This document shows, in pieces, positions 1 through 10,717 of a DNA stretch of 64,000 nt (positions are counted from its first letter, which is position 1; every line of letters begins with the position of its first letter). The notes beneath the pieces are model-generated. The model had not been told where the DNA came from, searched no databases, and worked only from the letters and a program-made list of their open reading frames with translations. Position numbers and translations under genes: made by a program. Source of the DNA: Perognathus longimembris pacificus (lineage: Eukaryota; Chordata; Mammalia; Rodentia; Heteromyidae); contig NC_063181.1 of NCBI RefSeq assembly GCF_023159225.1, forward strand, positions 9,073,606-9,137,605. The letters run 5' to 3'.

Positions 1-95
1 TGGTATTTGGAGATAGAGCCTTTGAGAGATAATTAGATTCAAAGTCATGAGAATGGGCCTTTAAGACACAATTAGTGTCTTTATAATATTTAATG
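1..95 (+). mobile_element. MLT1-type LTR fragment cut by window edge
   Basis: The stretch carries the order of blocks typical of MLT1/MaLR LTRs: a TTTGGAGATAGAGCCTTT block, a gap with a TAATTAGATT block, a CATGAGAATGGGCC block, then an ATTAGTGTCTTTATAA block. It is diverged and its beginning lies outside the window. MLT1 elements are non-autonomous ERVL-related LTR retrotransposons shared by placental mammals. Confidence 0.4.
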
Positions 96-1167
96 TGTAT
101 CTTATGGAATTAAGAAAATTGAGGAGAGGGGTTGGTTTTTATTGGGAGAGATGCGGAGAATGATGCAAAAAATAACATCAATCAAGGTGAATTGTATTGA
201 TAAGCCAATTTCTTGAATGGTAACTCCTTTATACACCACTTAAAGATAATATATATAAGCTAGCTGCCATGCCAATCAGTGTACTGACTCAGGAGGCTTA
301 GCAAGAGGGAGTTACATCTCAGGAGACAGGATGTCTGTCACTTCCTTCTTTCTGCTTGGAAAAAGAGCTGGACAGTGCAGATACCCCTGGTTAGCACCCC
401 AGTGCATCATCATCTAGGTTGTTCTATCTCCTTCCTGGTTGAGCCATAAGATGGCCATCTTACCCTCTTTCCAGCTACTTGCTTGCCTTGTCTCTAGGTC
501 CCAAGTCACCCTGATCGCAGATTTAAAAATGAGTTAAATGTCCTTTGGCTTTGTGGCTCTGGGCAACAATTAGAAGAAGTATCCTCTATTCACTAGCATA
601 TAGACATTGTGTTTTGCACCCAGAAAGCATTAGATCATCTCTGAGAGCGAACTACAGGGTTCTTTGGTTTAATTCACTAGAGTAGTGAGACTCTGGAGGA
701 TAGCAATGAACTAGTCATCTCTCACCTACATAGTCACCTCCAGCTTTTGTGGAATTCCCCAGTAAGCAGCTCTCTTTTGAGATTTCTCTGCCTTTTACTT
801 CTCTTGATTACCCTCTCCTCTGTGGCTAGAAGACAGACTCACATGATTCTTATTCTAGCTTGTTCCTAGTTGCTGTCTCTTGTGCAAAAATACCTGGTTC
901 CTGTCTTCCCCAAACAGTCTGTGAGCATTGTTCTTTGTGTGTTTCCCCAGCGAAAGCTTTTGGAGTATTCACCATACTTTTGGGAACTTCTCTTTTACCA
1001 AAGAGGATCTTGCCTCTTGGTCTAGGAAAGAAAATAACCTGGATGATGATCTGTTGACCAGGAAAAAAACAATGGCAGCATTTGTCAACCTGGTACAGTA
1101 TGGGAGCAATTCCACAGTGGTTACGATTTGCTTCTGGGAAGGTGTTCATTTGGGACCCTACAGATAA
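96..1167. other. unique sequence, nothing recognised
   Basis: No exon, repeat family or RNA gene is recognised here. The longest frame (116 codons, - strand, 850-1200) runs into the poly-T of the neighbouring insertion and shows no domain. Confidence 0.5.
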
Positions 1168-1183
1168 CAGCTTGGATTTCTTT

Positions 1184-1295
1184 TTTTTTTTTTTTCTCAA
1201 ATTTTTATTATCAAACTGACGTACAGAGAGGTTACAGTGTCATACGTTGGGCAATGGATACATTTCTTGTACTGTTTGTTGCCTTGTCCCTCATG
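1184..1295 (-). mobile_element. short retroposon with AATAAA and poly(A), probably a truncated young L1 3' end
   Basis: Read on the - strand this is a ~100-bp unit starting ATGAGGGACAAGG, containing AACAGTACAAGAAATGTATC and ending in AATAAAAATTTGAG plus poly(A). It is flanked by a perfect 16-bp target duplication (CAGCTTGGATTTCTTT, 1168-1183 and 1296-1311). Poly(A) plus target duplication shows L1-type retrotransposition. Two relatives lie at 13,791-13,897 and 49,378-49,487. The last ~40 bases resemble older L1 3' ends at 37.6 kb and 48.5 kb, so the leading reading is a 5'-truncated L1 3' UTR. A very short SINE is the alternative. Confidence 0.75.
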
Positions 1296-1311
1296 CAGCT
1301 TGGATTTCTTT

Positions 1312-2030
1312 CCTGTTTTCAAATCATTTTTTCTGGTCTTAAAAAAATCCCTTTTCTCTTTGGTTTTTACAAATTCACTTGCTCATGTTTATGATTTTAG
1401 GTCTTTTATCTCTGTAGTCATCAGGGAAAAAAATAACTTTGGCAGAAGTCAAGGTGGACTGGCCATTCTTATCTCTGTCAAACCCAAGGGAATGGTTATC
1501 AGATTGCCTGGCACACACGGCGGGGATGTTTTTCCTCTAGTCTTGATCCTGTTCCCTGGCATGTGATTTGTCTTAACACCCAGAATCTGCTGCCAGGGCA
1601 TGGGTGGCATGTTTGGGCACAGGATCTTTTAGAAATGATATTTTGAGCTTTATTTATTCATGCTCATCTTGGAGTTGATGTTTTCAGGGCAGGGGGCGGG
1701 GGGCCAGGGGGTTGACATTAGAATTAGCAGCTGCTCTGCTTGGGTTGCACGGTGAGTCAAAGCGTGATGGGAGTACTGCTTCTTTGGAGGGAAACCATGA
1801 GAGACTCTTGACCATGAGACCAATCAAAAAGCACCCAGCAATGTCAGTTTATGTTGTTGAAGCTACCCAATCTGTGATATTCTGTTACGACAGTCCAAGA
1901 TGACTACAACACATGCTGTTCAATGTGTTGTGACTCCCTGTGTGCTGTGAGCACAAATAAACTTTTGAGCCAAACCCACAGAAAGAAATGGCAGCAATGT
2001 CTTTTATTTTGTTGTGGCCCAACTGCAGTC
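1312..2030. other. unique sequence, nothing recognised
   Basis: It includes a short G-rich run near 1690-1710. No gene or repeat family is recognised. Confidence 0.45.
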
Positions 2031-2222
2031 TGAATTCAGAGCTTTGTGCTTACGAGGAAGGTGCTCTACCAATTAAACCACACCGTCAACATGTTTTACT
2101 CTGGTTATTTTTGAGAGAGGGTCTTGCTTCTGTCTCCCCTACTCCCTGCATTGGTTTGGACCACAGGCCTTCTTTTTACACTTCCTGCCACATCTGGAAT
2201 GATGGGCATGTACTACGGCACC
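2031..2222 (-). mobile_element. old tRNA/7SL-type composite SINE
   Basis: On the + strand a tRNA-like piece (GGTGCTCTACCAATTAAACC, near 2060-2085) is followed by a B1-like piece with GAGAGAGGGTCTTGC and a final GGGCATGTACTACGGCACC block. That order is expected for a reverse-oriented B1-plus-ID type element. It is much more diverged than the other SINEs in the window. Confidence 0.4.
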
Positions 2223-2263
2223 TGGGTTTCAACCTTTGTCATATTGTGTTAACATAGTCCTAT

Positions 2264-2974
2264 TGTTACAGTTTGAGTACAAAGTGTCCCACCCAAAGCT
2301 TCTCATGCATTAAAGGCTTGGTTACCAGGTGGTGATACTATTGAGAATTGATTGGATATGAAGGCACTATTTTATCAATGCATTAGATCATTGATGAGTT
2401 CATAGCTTAGTCTGGTAATTAGGAGACTGGGCCTTGTTGGAGGAAGTAGATCACAGGAGGATGTGACTTTGAAAGCTATATTTGTCTCCAGATTATTCTC
2501 TTTGCTTGCACTCTTTCTGCTACCTGGCTGCTCTGTCTCCTTCTACCACAATGTTTCTGTCTTCTGTGTGTGTGTGTGTGTGTGCACATATGCACACATG
2601 GTAGTACTAGGGCTTGAACTTAGGCTTGTACTCTACTACTTGAGCCACATCTCCACTTTCTTTCTTTCTTTCCTCTTCCTCTCTCATCTTCCTTTTTTTT
2701 TCTGATTAACTGGAAAGTCTCATGGATTTGTCTGCCTGGGTTGGCTCTGAACCATAATCCTCAGCTCTCAGCCTCCTGAGTAGGTAGGATTATAGGTGTG
2801 AGTCACTAGTGGTTGGCTTGATGTTTCTGTCTTGCTACAAGTCTAAAAGTAATGGAGCCAGCCAACCATGGACTAAAACCTCCAAAACTACGAGCTAAAA
2901 TAAATCTGTCCTCCCCTGAAGTCATTTTTTCCCCTCACATATTTTGTCACTGTGATGAAAAGCTGCCTAATGCA
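2264..2974 (+). mobile_element. MaLR-like LTR, split by a SINE
   Basis: The left part has the blocks AAGTGTCCCACCCAAAGCTT, GGAGGAAGTAGATCACAGG and ACCACAATGTTTCTGTCTT. After the SINE at 2564-2820 it resumes with AATGGAGCCAGCCAACCATG, a CTCCAAAACTACGAGC block, an AAATAAATCTGTCCTCC polyadenylation-like region and ATTTTGTCACTGTGATG. This series is typical of rodent MaLR-type solo LTRs. The same family occurs at 43,866-44,392. Confidence 0.55.
2564..2820 (-). mobile_element. composite B1-Geo SINE with (CA)n tail inserted in an LTR
   Basis: The insertion is bounded by a 13-bp duplication ATGTTTCTGTCTT (2551-2563 and 2821-2833). From left to right on the + strand it has a (TG)n run (the element's tail), a Geo-type monomer (TAGTACTAGGGCTTGAACTT, CTACTTGAGCCACATCTCC), then a 7SL/B1-like head (GTCTGCCTGGGTTGGCTCTG, CTCCTGAGTAGGTAGGATTA). 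The head belongs at the element's 5' end, so the element is on the - strand. The LTR it interrupts is older. Confidence 0.75.
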
Positions 2975-3039
2975 CTCATACATCTCCTTGAAACTCGGCT
3001 GTGCAAGGTGAGGACATACATGAATAAATAAGTGACTCC

Positions 3040-3115
3040 AGGCAGTGGTGTTGCCATCCCCACTGGAGAGATGAGGAAACCGAGGCCCTAAAGGGCAAAT
3101 CAGCCTTCCCCAGTA
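3040..3115 (-). mobile_element. MIR fragment
   Basis: The block ATCCCCACTGGAGAGATGAG followed by GAAACCGAGGC is the reverse complement of the MIR core motif CTCAGTTTCCTCATCTGTAAA. The fragment is short and old. Confidence 0.4.
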
Positions 3116-4144
3116 CCCTAATGTGGTAGTGAGGTCACACTCGTGCCTAGCTGACTCTGTAGCCTGCTTTCTTCACACCCTGCGTACTCACAAGCACACA
3201 CAGAAGGAGGTGTATTAGGGATTTGAGGAGCCAGGACAAGGAGCTGGTGGGATGAGACTGATGAGAAATGAAAGGTACACTTCCATTTTCCATCCAGGAA
3301 GGACATATTTATGGAACCTTTTGGTCATCAGGGTATAAGTAATCTAGAGAGTCAATCCCAATTGCATTGTAACCTTGATTAACGGAGACTGGTTAGCTTG
3401 GGTAATTGAATTGTCAAGTTAACTGAGAGTCAACTCAATAGACTGCACTTTTCTGTCTTGACTCTTTGAAAGCTTTCTTTAAGTCTCTTCCTGCAGTGGT
3501 GCCTCCGTGACTATAACGCAATGCCCATGCTGGGACCGCGATCACAAGTCTACATACTGTAGATTATATTGGAATATGCCAATATAATTAGAATTTCATA
3601 CTCCATGCAAAATGTAGGGCAAAGCCCAGAACATAGTAAGTCCTCCATCTTGTCCCCTTATTTTGTTGAACACCAGGTATTTTCTTGGTTCATGGGGTCA
3701 AGCTGGCATTGGTCAGCTTTCTCTGAGAAGGACAATAGTGAACCCACCAACAGGGCAGGGAACTGATCCCTTCACAAGCATATGTGTGTTTCTGCACCCA
3801 CCCTTCCAACCACCTGCCTAGTCCCGGATCGGAGGACAATTGGACACAAGTCTTTTGAACCATGCTTTGCCTGTGTTTCATTTGAAGCAGAAATGCAATG
3901 ATTTTAGTTTAGTTACTTGTGAGTCTGAGTTGGCAGATTCTGATCAATCAGGAGTTTGCTTGTCTGTGTGACTTTTTCATGATCCACAGCCATTTATTGA
4001 GCTTTTTTTTTTTCTTTCCACAGAAAAACCTGGTGGATTTTGGAGGATGCAAAGTTATATGAAGACTAGAGAAGTTTTTGTCTCCTGGGGCTGAACAGAC
4101 CACACAGATGGTGGCATGTTTCATGTTTAAGGTTGTATGAATCC
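3116..4144. other. unique sequence, nothing recognised
   Basis: No exon, SINE or LTR is recognised. A poly-T run near 4003-4014 is the only low-complexity feature. Confidence 0.45.
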
Positions 4145-4275
4145 TCACCATCTACACTACACAGAACTTATCTGGACCTCAGTTTCTTCATCTGTTCTAT
4201 TCAGAGCTTTGATAAAAAGACAAGAGGTACTATATGTAAAACCTTGGCACAAAATACATCCTCAGTAGGTGGTAC
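4145..4275 (+). mobile_element. MIR fragment
   Basis: The motif GGACCTCAGTTTCTTCATCT is followed by GATAAAAAGACAAGAGGTAC and an ACCTTGGCACAAAATACATC block, in the order expected for a + strand MIR. Confidence 0.45.
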
Positions 4276-5204
4276 CTGGCGACACTGTGTCTTTGAGCAC
4301 TCTTTGCTCAGAAAACCAGAGAAAATAATTTCTCCCAATTCCCTTTCAGACTTGTTTTGAGAATAGATGCTGTATTTTCTGTGAGGTCCTCTTCGATCGC
4401 AAGTTGAAGGGCCAGGATTACTATAAACTACAGTCTTCGAACTCACATTTCTATAAATATCTCCAGTCCAGCAATACACAGTTGAATGTAGCTGACTGAA
4501 TCACAGAGAGGGCGTGTATGCCCTGGCTCTGTTGGGGGCGTCTTTTCATTGCCAGTATTTGTCTCACACTTTCATCAGTATCAAGATCACTATGTGCTGG
4601 GCCAGTTCCTGTGCTTTCTGTGGAGAGGGATCAGATCAATAGGAGAATTGCTCCACTGAGGAGAAGGATAGGAGCTGTAGAGGTGGGAAGAAAAGAGAGG
4701 AGGAGGAACTTCAGCTTCCAATTCATTGCTAATGCTAAGAGGAGTTTGAAAGGACAGATTTCTACTCTAGGGGACTGGCAAGGCTCTTGCCATGTCGCAG
4801 ATTGGAGGGGTACCTTCAAGGCTGGACAAGGGAGAGGACTTCTTGCTCTGCTATTTCCTCACCAGGATCAGCTTGGCCCTTCCCATAGCCTTTCATATGC
4901 ATCTTTCCTTCCTTCTCCTATTCCCTTCCCATTTGCTTTGATTTCCTTCCCTTTCCTCCTTTCCCTCCCTTGGAATCTCAGCACTTCTTTGTGCTATCCC
5001 TTCCAAACCCTGAGTTGGCCATGCAGAATCTCTCTTACTAACTGAATTTCTCCACTGCTGTCTTCCCTAGCAAAGCCACGAGCATCTAGCTGCATGGCCT
5101 GTCAATCACTTCATTCATCTGCCACCACCTGCTACATGCAGCTTGGTCTTGCAGGGAAAAGTGAACATGGGTGTCCAGAGACATACCGGCATCTGAGAGC
5201 TTCT

Positions 5205-5205
<1 letters not shown>
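4276..5205. other. unique sequence with a pyrimidine-rich segment
   Basis: It contains a 175-codon open frame (4518-5045) with a hydrophobic start and a Ser/Pro/Phe-rich end from pyrimidine-rich DNA. No domain is recognised and no splice context supports an exon. Nothing else is seen. Confidence 0.45.

Positions 5206-5254
<49 letters not shown>
5206..5254. repeat. (GT)n microsatellite
   Basis: An uninterrupted GT dinucleotide run of about 24 units. No SINE tail is recognisable beside it. Confidence 0.97.
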
Positions 5255-5256
<2 letters not shown>

Positions 5257-5602
5257 GTCAGGAGGTCTGAGGCATGGTGCAGAGTGGGGGAGATTGCATT
5301 TGAAATACTTCCAAGTGTCCTCCATTGCCTAGTGGGTTCTGGGAAGGCAGCCTCAGCTCTTTGAGTACATAGCATGGCTGAACAAGTCAGAAGCATGGGG
5401 AGGGGGGACAGCCCTGTCCCCCCTCATGGCCCACTGTCTGTTCTTCCAGATGAGACTTACCTGCTTTGAACCTTAACTCCTGGATCTTAAAAAATGGAGC
5501 AGTGATGATTCCTGCACTGTCACTCATGGGACTGTAATGAGGCCTTGATGAGGTAAACTGAGCTAGAGAATTTAAAGCCTTTCCTGCCTGTGAGGCATGG
5601 TG

Positions 5603-6060
5603 TTGGGTAGCTGGGGTAGCCATGACAAGGCAGCATACACCAAGGGTTTAAACACTAGACATGTCCTGTTTCACAGTCCTGGAGGTTGGATATCCACGAT
5701 CAAAGTCCTGGCAGGGATGGGTTTTGGGGAGGCTTGTGATCTTGGCTTGCAGATAGTTACTTTCTTGGTATGTCCTTATATGGCTTTTTCTTTCCGGAGA
5801 TAGAGGGGCAGAGAAAGGGAAGGAGGAAAGGAAGGGGTGGCTGAGAGGGGGAGGGAGGGAGGATGTAGGGAGGGAGGGAAAAGAGAGAAAGAGAGGTAGC
5901 CTCTGTTCTTAGTAGACCACCAATCCTACAGGGTTAGGACCTCATTCTTGTATCTCCCTTAACTTGTTTACTTCCTAAAACACCCTGTGAAAGTAGAACA
6001 CAATCACATTGTGGGTGAAGGTTTCAATATGCAAAATTTGAAGTCAGAGTTCAGTCCATC
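5603..6060 (-). mobile_element. MLT1-like LTR, reverse orientation
   Basis: The block order GGTAGCCATGACAAGGCAGC, TTTCACAGTCCTGGAGGTTG, TTGGCTTGCAGATAG, TAGGACCTCATTC and AATCACATTGTGGG follows the reverse complement of MLT1-type LTRs. A purine-rich GGAGGGA tract at about 5,810-5,900 has expanded inside it. Confidence 0.5.
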
Positions 6061-6670
6061 CCCATGCTTTCAAATAAAGGTATAGAGTCAGTCTGCGGAG
6101 GCATTGGGCACATAGATACACAGAGAGACCGAGTCAGGTGCTGACGGCCTGGATCACCACTGAGAGTCCTTCCATGGCGTCCTCTGACTCCCCTTCCCTG
6201 ATGGGTGCTGTACTTTCCTCAGGAGGGCTCCCGGAGTGCGGGGGTGCAGGGGAAGGGCAGCACTGCTCCCCAGAGGACGGACATTGGATTGAGGGCAGCA
6301 ACGGTGCCAGGGTCAAAAGAAACAAGGGTGAAAGGTGTTGCCAGGATCACAGCCCAGAGGCTGGAAGAGTTTTGCCTGCTCCAGAAACTGTGGTTCAGCA
6401 TGGGGCAGTGGTTTTCTGACTTGGGAGTTGACAGAAAGAAATCAAAAGTAATAGTTGGGAGTTGATATAGGCTACCAGATTTGATTTGCCAAGAAAAAGA
6501 TATGAAGAAAAAATAAACTCCTGCTGTCTGTTATCATCACTCTTCCCGAATAGAATATTGCAGTACCTCTGCCCTGCACAAGAGAAGAGAAAGGTCACAA
6601 TCCAGAATGATATCAAATCCTTTCAATTGAATGAATGTGGCCTTATGAAAATTTTCCTGTATGCCCCCTC
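6061..6670. other. unique sequence, nothing recognised
   Basis: A moderately GC-rich stretch without a recognisable exon or repeat family. Confidence 0.45.
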
Positions 6671-6838
6671 CTTTTCTTTCTTTCCTTCCTTCCTTCCTTC
6701 CTTCCTTCCTTCCTTCCTTCCTTCCTTCCTTCCTTCCTTCTTTCCTTCCTCCCTCCCTTCCTCCCTCCCTCCCTTCCTCCCTCCCTCCCTCCCTGCTCCC
6801 CTCCTCCCTCCCTTACTTTCTCTCTCTTTCTTTCTTTT
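6671..6838. repeat. (TTCC)n / (TCCC)n pyrimidine tract
   Basis: About 170 bases of almost pure pyrimidine on the + strand. A run of about 14 TTCC units grades into CTCC/TCCC-rich variants and then a T-rich end. The frames through it (FLPSFLPS on +, KEGRKEGR on -) are artefacts. Long mirror-symmetric purine/pyrimidine tracts can form triplex (H-DNA) structures. Confidence 0.95.
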
Positions 6839-7879
6839 TGCAGACATGGGAGTGGGTTAGGAGAGAGAGGGCAGTTCTGCTCTAGAAGCTGCCATTCACA
6901 TAGGAAGCTTGAAGCACACCCACAGTTACAGGGCCCTTCTGTCCTGTCTTCCGGCCCCCTTAGCCTTCCTCTCCTCCACTCTAATTGCCCTCACCCAGCT
7001 CCAGGCCCCTACCCTGTGAGAGGAGCGGTGCTGGCGCTGGCCAGACTCACCCTTCCTGCCAAGCAGCGTTGCTCCTCTGCGAGGAGCCCTGATAGCCTCT
7101 GACACATTGTCACTCTGGGGATGTAGAATTGGGCCAAGTCCTTACACAGCAGAGCACTCAGCTCCCTGGGGGCCTGGCCCTTCTTGAGCCTCTCACAGGC
7201 TCTATGACCTTGAGTCAGCCAAATGCCCTTCAGCCCCCTGGCTGGGTCTGAACCCTTCCATCTCTTTAATTGAGCTAGAGAGTCTTTCCTTCATTGGCCA
7301 CAAACCAACTCTTGACCTTCGTGGTCACCCTTTCCCACTAGGAGAACAACTGGTTCTGGAAGTGGATTGTCACTCAACGTCCCCTGAATTGGACATCATC
7401 TCTTGCCTCTATGTTTTTAATTTCACAGAGTTCCTTTCTGGTTGTAGTTTCTTTTTCAAACCACACTCTTTAAAGCTCAGTGACCAGGTCACTTCCTCCA
7501 GAATGGCTTGCTGCACTGGGCAGGATTTTGAAGGCAGACTTCAGCCATGAGTGAAAGGTGCCCCCCAAATCTGGTCTGTGACTGACTCTGGTTATGGTTT
7601 TATTTTTTGAGTTTCGTTTTTTAATTCAAAGTAATTTCTCCTGGCTCCATGCCGATTTTTCCCATTTTTTTAAAGCTATACTTTTGTGTTTAAGTCTATC
7701 TTTTTATGGAGTCATTTAAAAAACGTTTATTGATTTTGTTTTCTTATCTAGTGCTTGCCATAAAAGAGGGAATGGAAAGTGGCCATGAATTTAGGGTGTG
7801 AGTGAGTGAGAGCTGGTGCATTGGGCTGCTGGCTGGGCTCCTGAATGGGGGGTGGGGGAGCAGGGATGGGGTGAAGTAG
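6839..7879. other. unique sequence, nothing recognised
   Basis: A GC-richer stretch (6,900-7,250) then AT-richer DNA. No gene or repeat family is recognised. Confidence 0.45.
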
Positions 7880-7975
7880 GATAGATTTAGGCTTACTTTC
7901 AGTTATACCCAGCCCACCTCTCTGAGCCTCAGATGTTCTTTCTGAATGAGCGGATGAAAATCCAAGTACACTGGG
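7880..7975 (+). mobile_element. MIR-like fragment
   Basis: CCCACCTCTCTGAGCCTCAG followed by TCTGAATGAGCGGATGAAAA resembles the MIR core in + orientation, with several mismatches. Confidence 0.3.
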
Positions 7976-7984
7976 TAGGCCTAT

Positions 7985-8281
7985 TCAGTTTCACTTTGGG
8001 CTACATGCGCGCTAGACTGATGCTTTACTGCTGAGCCATGCCTCCAGCCCTGCTTTGTGTTAGCTGTTTTTAACATAAGGTCTCACTTCCTGCCCGGACT
8101 GTGATTTTCCTGCTTTAGATTTCCTGTATTTGCTGTGATAACAAGTGCATGCAATCTCTTCCAGCTTCCTTCTGCAAAGCAAGAATCTTGCAGACTCCCC
8201 AGGCTGGCCTCAAACTGTATTTCTCCCCATCTTAGTCTCCCAAGGATTATAGGTGTGAACTACAGGTGCCCAGTTTGCTGC
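7985..8281 (-). mobile_element. old composite tRNA/B1 SINE
   Basis: A tRNA-like end (GATGCTTTACTGCTGAGCCA, TGCCTCCAGCCCT) lies at about 7,990-8,050. A reverse B1 monomer (CCAGGCTGGCCTCAAACTGT, GTCTCCCAAGGATTATAGGT) lies at about 8,200-8,280, with diverged sequence between. The order matches a reverse-oriented B1-head/ID-tail element or two separate old SINEs. Confidence 0.45.
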
Positions 8282-8500
8282 AATTTGGGAAGATATTCAT
8301 GTCATGTTGAATACAAAATGGAGCTTTCCAGATAAGCAAGTTTTAGCCCTAACTCCTGCCTTCAATGACATATCCAGTGAAGAAGCAGCAACCTCAGAAG
8401 GATGGGGAAGGAGAGCCAATCCCCACAGCAGTGGGCAACAGATGAAGATGATCTCAAAGACAACTCAGGGGACCCTTAGATTCTGAGTCTTCTATAGGGG

Positions 8501-8502
<2 letters not shown>

Positions 8503-8545
<43 letters not shown>

Positions 8546-8786
8546 ATGCCATTACCAGGATTTAAACTCAAGGCTTTTAATTCTTGATTGGATTTCTAGC
8601 TCATGGAAAGTGCTTACTTGAGCCCCATCTCCAGCTCACCTTTTTTGATGGTTACTTGGAGATAAAATCTGGTGGACTTTTCCACCCAAGATCGCTTTGA
8701 ACTTTAATCATTAGCCTCTCGAGTAGCTAGGATACTCAGCCTCCGGAGTAGCTAGGATTACAGGTCTGAGACACTGGCATCTGGCA
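8503..8786 (-). mobile_element. composite B1-Geo SINE with (CA)n tail
   Basis: A 40-base (GT)n run (8503-8542) joins directly to a diverged Geo-type monomer (ATTACCAGGATTTAAACTCA, CTTGAGCCCCATCTCCAGCT). A B1-like head follows (CACCCAAGATCGCTTTGAAC, GAGTAGCTAGGATTACAGGT). Inside the head a ~25-bp segment with GAGTAGCTAGGAT is tandemly duplicated (about 8713-8734 and 8738-8760). Confidence 0.65.
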
Positions 8787-9184
8787 ACCTTTGTTTTTCA
8801 TATAAATGTGAGGTCTTCTATGTGAAAACAAGCTCTCTGAGAAGAGAATTCTTACTTAATTATTTTGTTCTCTCAGTATTTTCCTCTTTGTTTAGCACAT
8901 GAGATGCAAATAATGCATATCCTGCTGAAAACAAGAATGAAAGAACTTGAGACTAGACCGAGAAAGGAAAGGAGAATGGTCCATGAAGTTTCCCGCACTT
9001 CTAGCTGCAGCCAGTGGACGGCAAGGCTGATGGAGTCGTGTCGACTCCAGCTCTGGCTTCTCCTCTTTCATCCTGTGACCCTCACAACCTGTTTCCTGGC
9101 CAGATGTATTGAACCTAAATCCCAGCTTCTTTGGCTGTAACTTTTATACCGTAGGGTCTTGGAGAAAAGCTCTCCTGTTTCCTT
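8787..9184. other. unique sequence, nothing recognised
   Basis: A 91-codon frame (8865-9140) is open but has no recognisable domain or exon context. Confidence 0.45.
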
Positions 9185-9300
9185 CTACAAATCTGTACTG
9201 AGCTCATACAAGTACCAGGCACTATTCTAAGACTAGGGATGTGTAGACAAGGAGAGAGACAGGTCTGCTCTTAGAGAGCTGGACTCTGACCACACTGCCC
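9185..9300. mobile_element. possible L2/MIR-class fragment
   Basis: The series CAAGTACCAGGCACTATTCT, AGACTAGGGATG, AAGGAGAGAGACAG and CTCTTAGAGAGCTGG resembles the common old-repeat phrase 'accaggcactgttctaggcactggggat...'. Family is uncertain. Confidence 0.3.
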
Positions 9301-9439
9301 ACTATCATTTGTGCCACCTGTCCAGTCTCAGCTCAGAGAGTGCAGAGGCAGGGCACGGAGTGGGGAAGTTTGTGTTGGGAACAGAGTGGAACAGTGACAG
9401 AGTGGAGATGGTTGTTCTTTTTTTTTTTTTAATTTGTAA

Positions 9440-9610
9440 CTTAATTTTGGGGTAGGCTTCATTTATTATTAGTTTTGATTGGCATATGCTATTCATATTT
9501 ATGGGTTGTACTGTGATGTTACAATTTGTGTAAACATTGTGTAATTGTCAAGTCATATACATCCTGGTAATGTCCACAGGGTTGTCTGTGACTACCCCCC
9601 CTCTGGCCCA
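9440..9610 (-). mobile_element. L1M 3' UTR fragment
   Basis: The blocks TTGATTGGCATATGC, TATTTATGGGTTGTACTGTG and ATGTTACAATTTGTGTAAAC resemble reverse-oriented 3' UTRs of old L1M elements. Short and diverged. Confidence 0.35.
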
Positions 9611-10717
9611 GCCTCTAGCCTAACACCTGGATATATTCTCAAATGCACAATGTGCATATGACCACCTCGGGCTCCAGCTTAAGCAGCTGCTCCCAGTGGC
9701 CCCCTCACTAGCTCACCACATACATTCTAAATAAACTGCCTAATCTTGAACCTGATATGCACATGCCAGTAATGTGGCTATGATGGTCTAAAGGATCCTT
9801 CACGAGGAAACCGCTGGCACTGCTCATGCCTGTACACTTGAAACCTTTACTCACGCTATGAGTGTGTCTTTCATTATTATAATGAGATGCTGAGGCTGTG
9901 TGTTATAAAGAAAGGAGGTCTGCTCATGTTTCAGTTCTAGAGACTTGAAGATGTAGCACTGGCTCTTGGGGAAGCCTCCCTGGAGGATGGCATACAAAGG
10001 CATGAAGGAATGGTCAGTCACATAGTGAGACAGGAAATCAGGAAGATGGGGGTGGGGAGTAGATTCCTTTTTCATGACCTTCTCCAGGGATCCCACCCAG
10101 GGTTTTATGAGAGCTATCTTAACCTCTTACAGGGGCATACCCTCAGTGATCTGTAATGACTTCTAACTGGACCCTACCTCTTAACAGTCTCTGTGTTGAG
10201 CATCTGGAATCGAACACCCATGGGACTAATGAGATATAAACCATTGTACTCACATCCTGGTTATGCTATAGGCTCTTTATAATTGTTGGGTTTTTTTTTG
10301 GGGGGGGGGCAGTGCTTACGCCACATATCTTTCCCTCCAGGCATGTCTTCTTTGCCTGTGAAGGCTGGATTGGGGGCACAGACATCTGGAGAGGTTCTGA
10401 TTCAGTGGGTCTGCAAAGAGGTCCAAGGTTTGCCTCCGTTACAACTCTAGGTGCTGCTGGTCCAGCAGTTGGATCACATTTCAGGTAGCAAGCATCAGCT
10501 TTTGCGTCTCGTTCCACCCAAAACTTCAGGTCCAAGGATCTTAATATTTAGGGTCCATTTTGAGGATTAGGTGAACATTTTGGATGCTGCCGCACAAAGA
10601 TGCACATATAGGGACATTTTGGTTTATACCTGTAGAAATTCCCTTACCTCCTCATGTTCAATCGAGCCTTTCCAGGCCAGAAACGCCTACTGCTCTCAAG
10701 GAAGTATTGTTGCTCAG
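9611..10717. other. unique sequence, nothing recognised
   Basis: A T/G homopolymer pair near 10,290-10,310 is the only low-complexity feature. Confidence 0.45.

Noticed and set aside
4518..5045. 175-codon open frame on the + strand
   Set aside because: The C-terminal half is translated pyrimidine-rich DNA (Ser/Phe/Pro runs). No recognisable family.
6635..7102. 155-codon frame with FLPS repeats, and KEGR repeats on the opposite strand
   Set aside because: Direct translation of the (TTCC)n tract.
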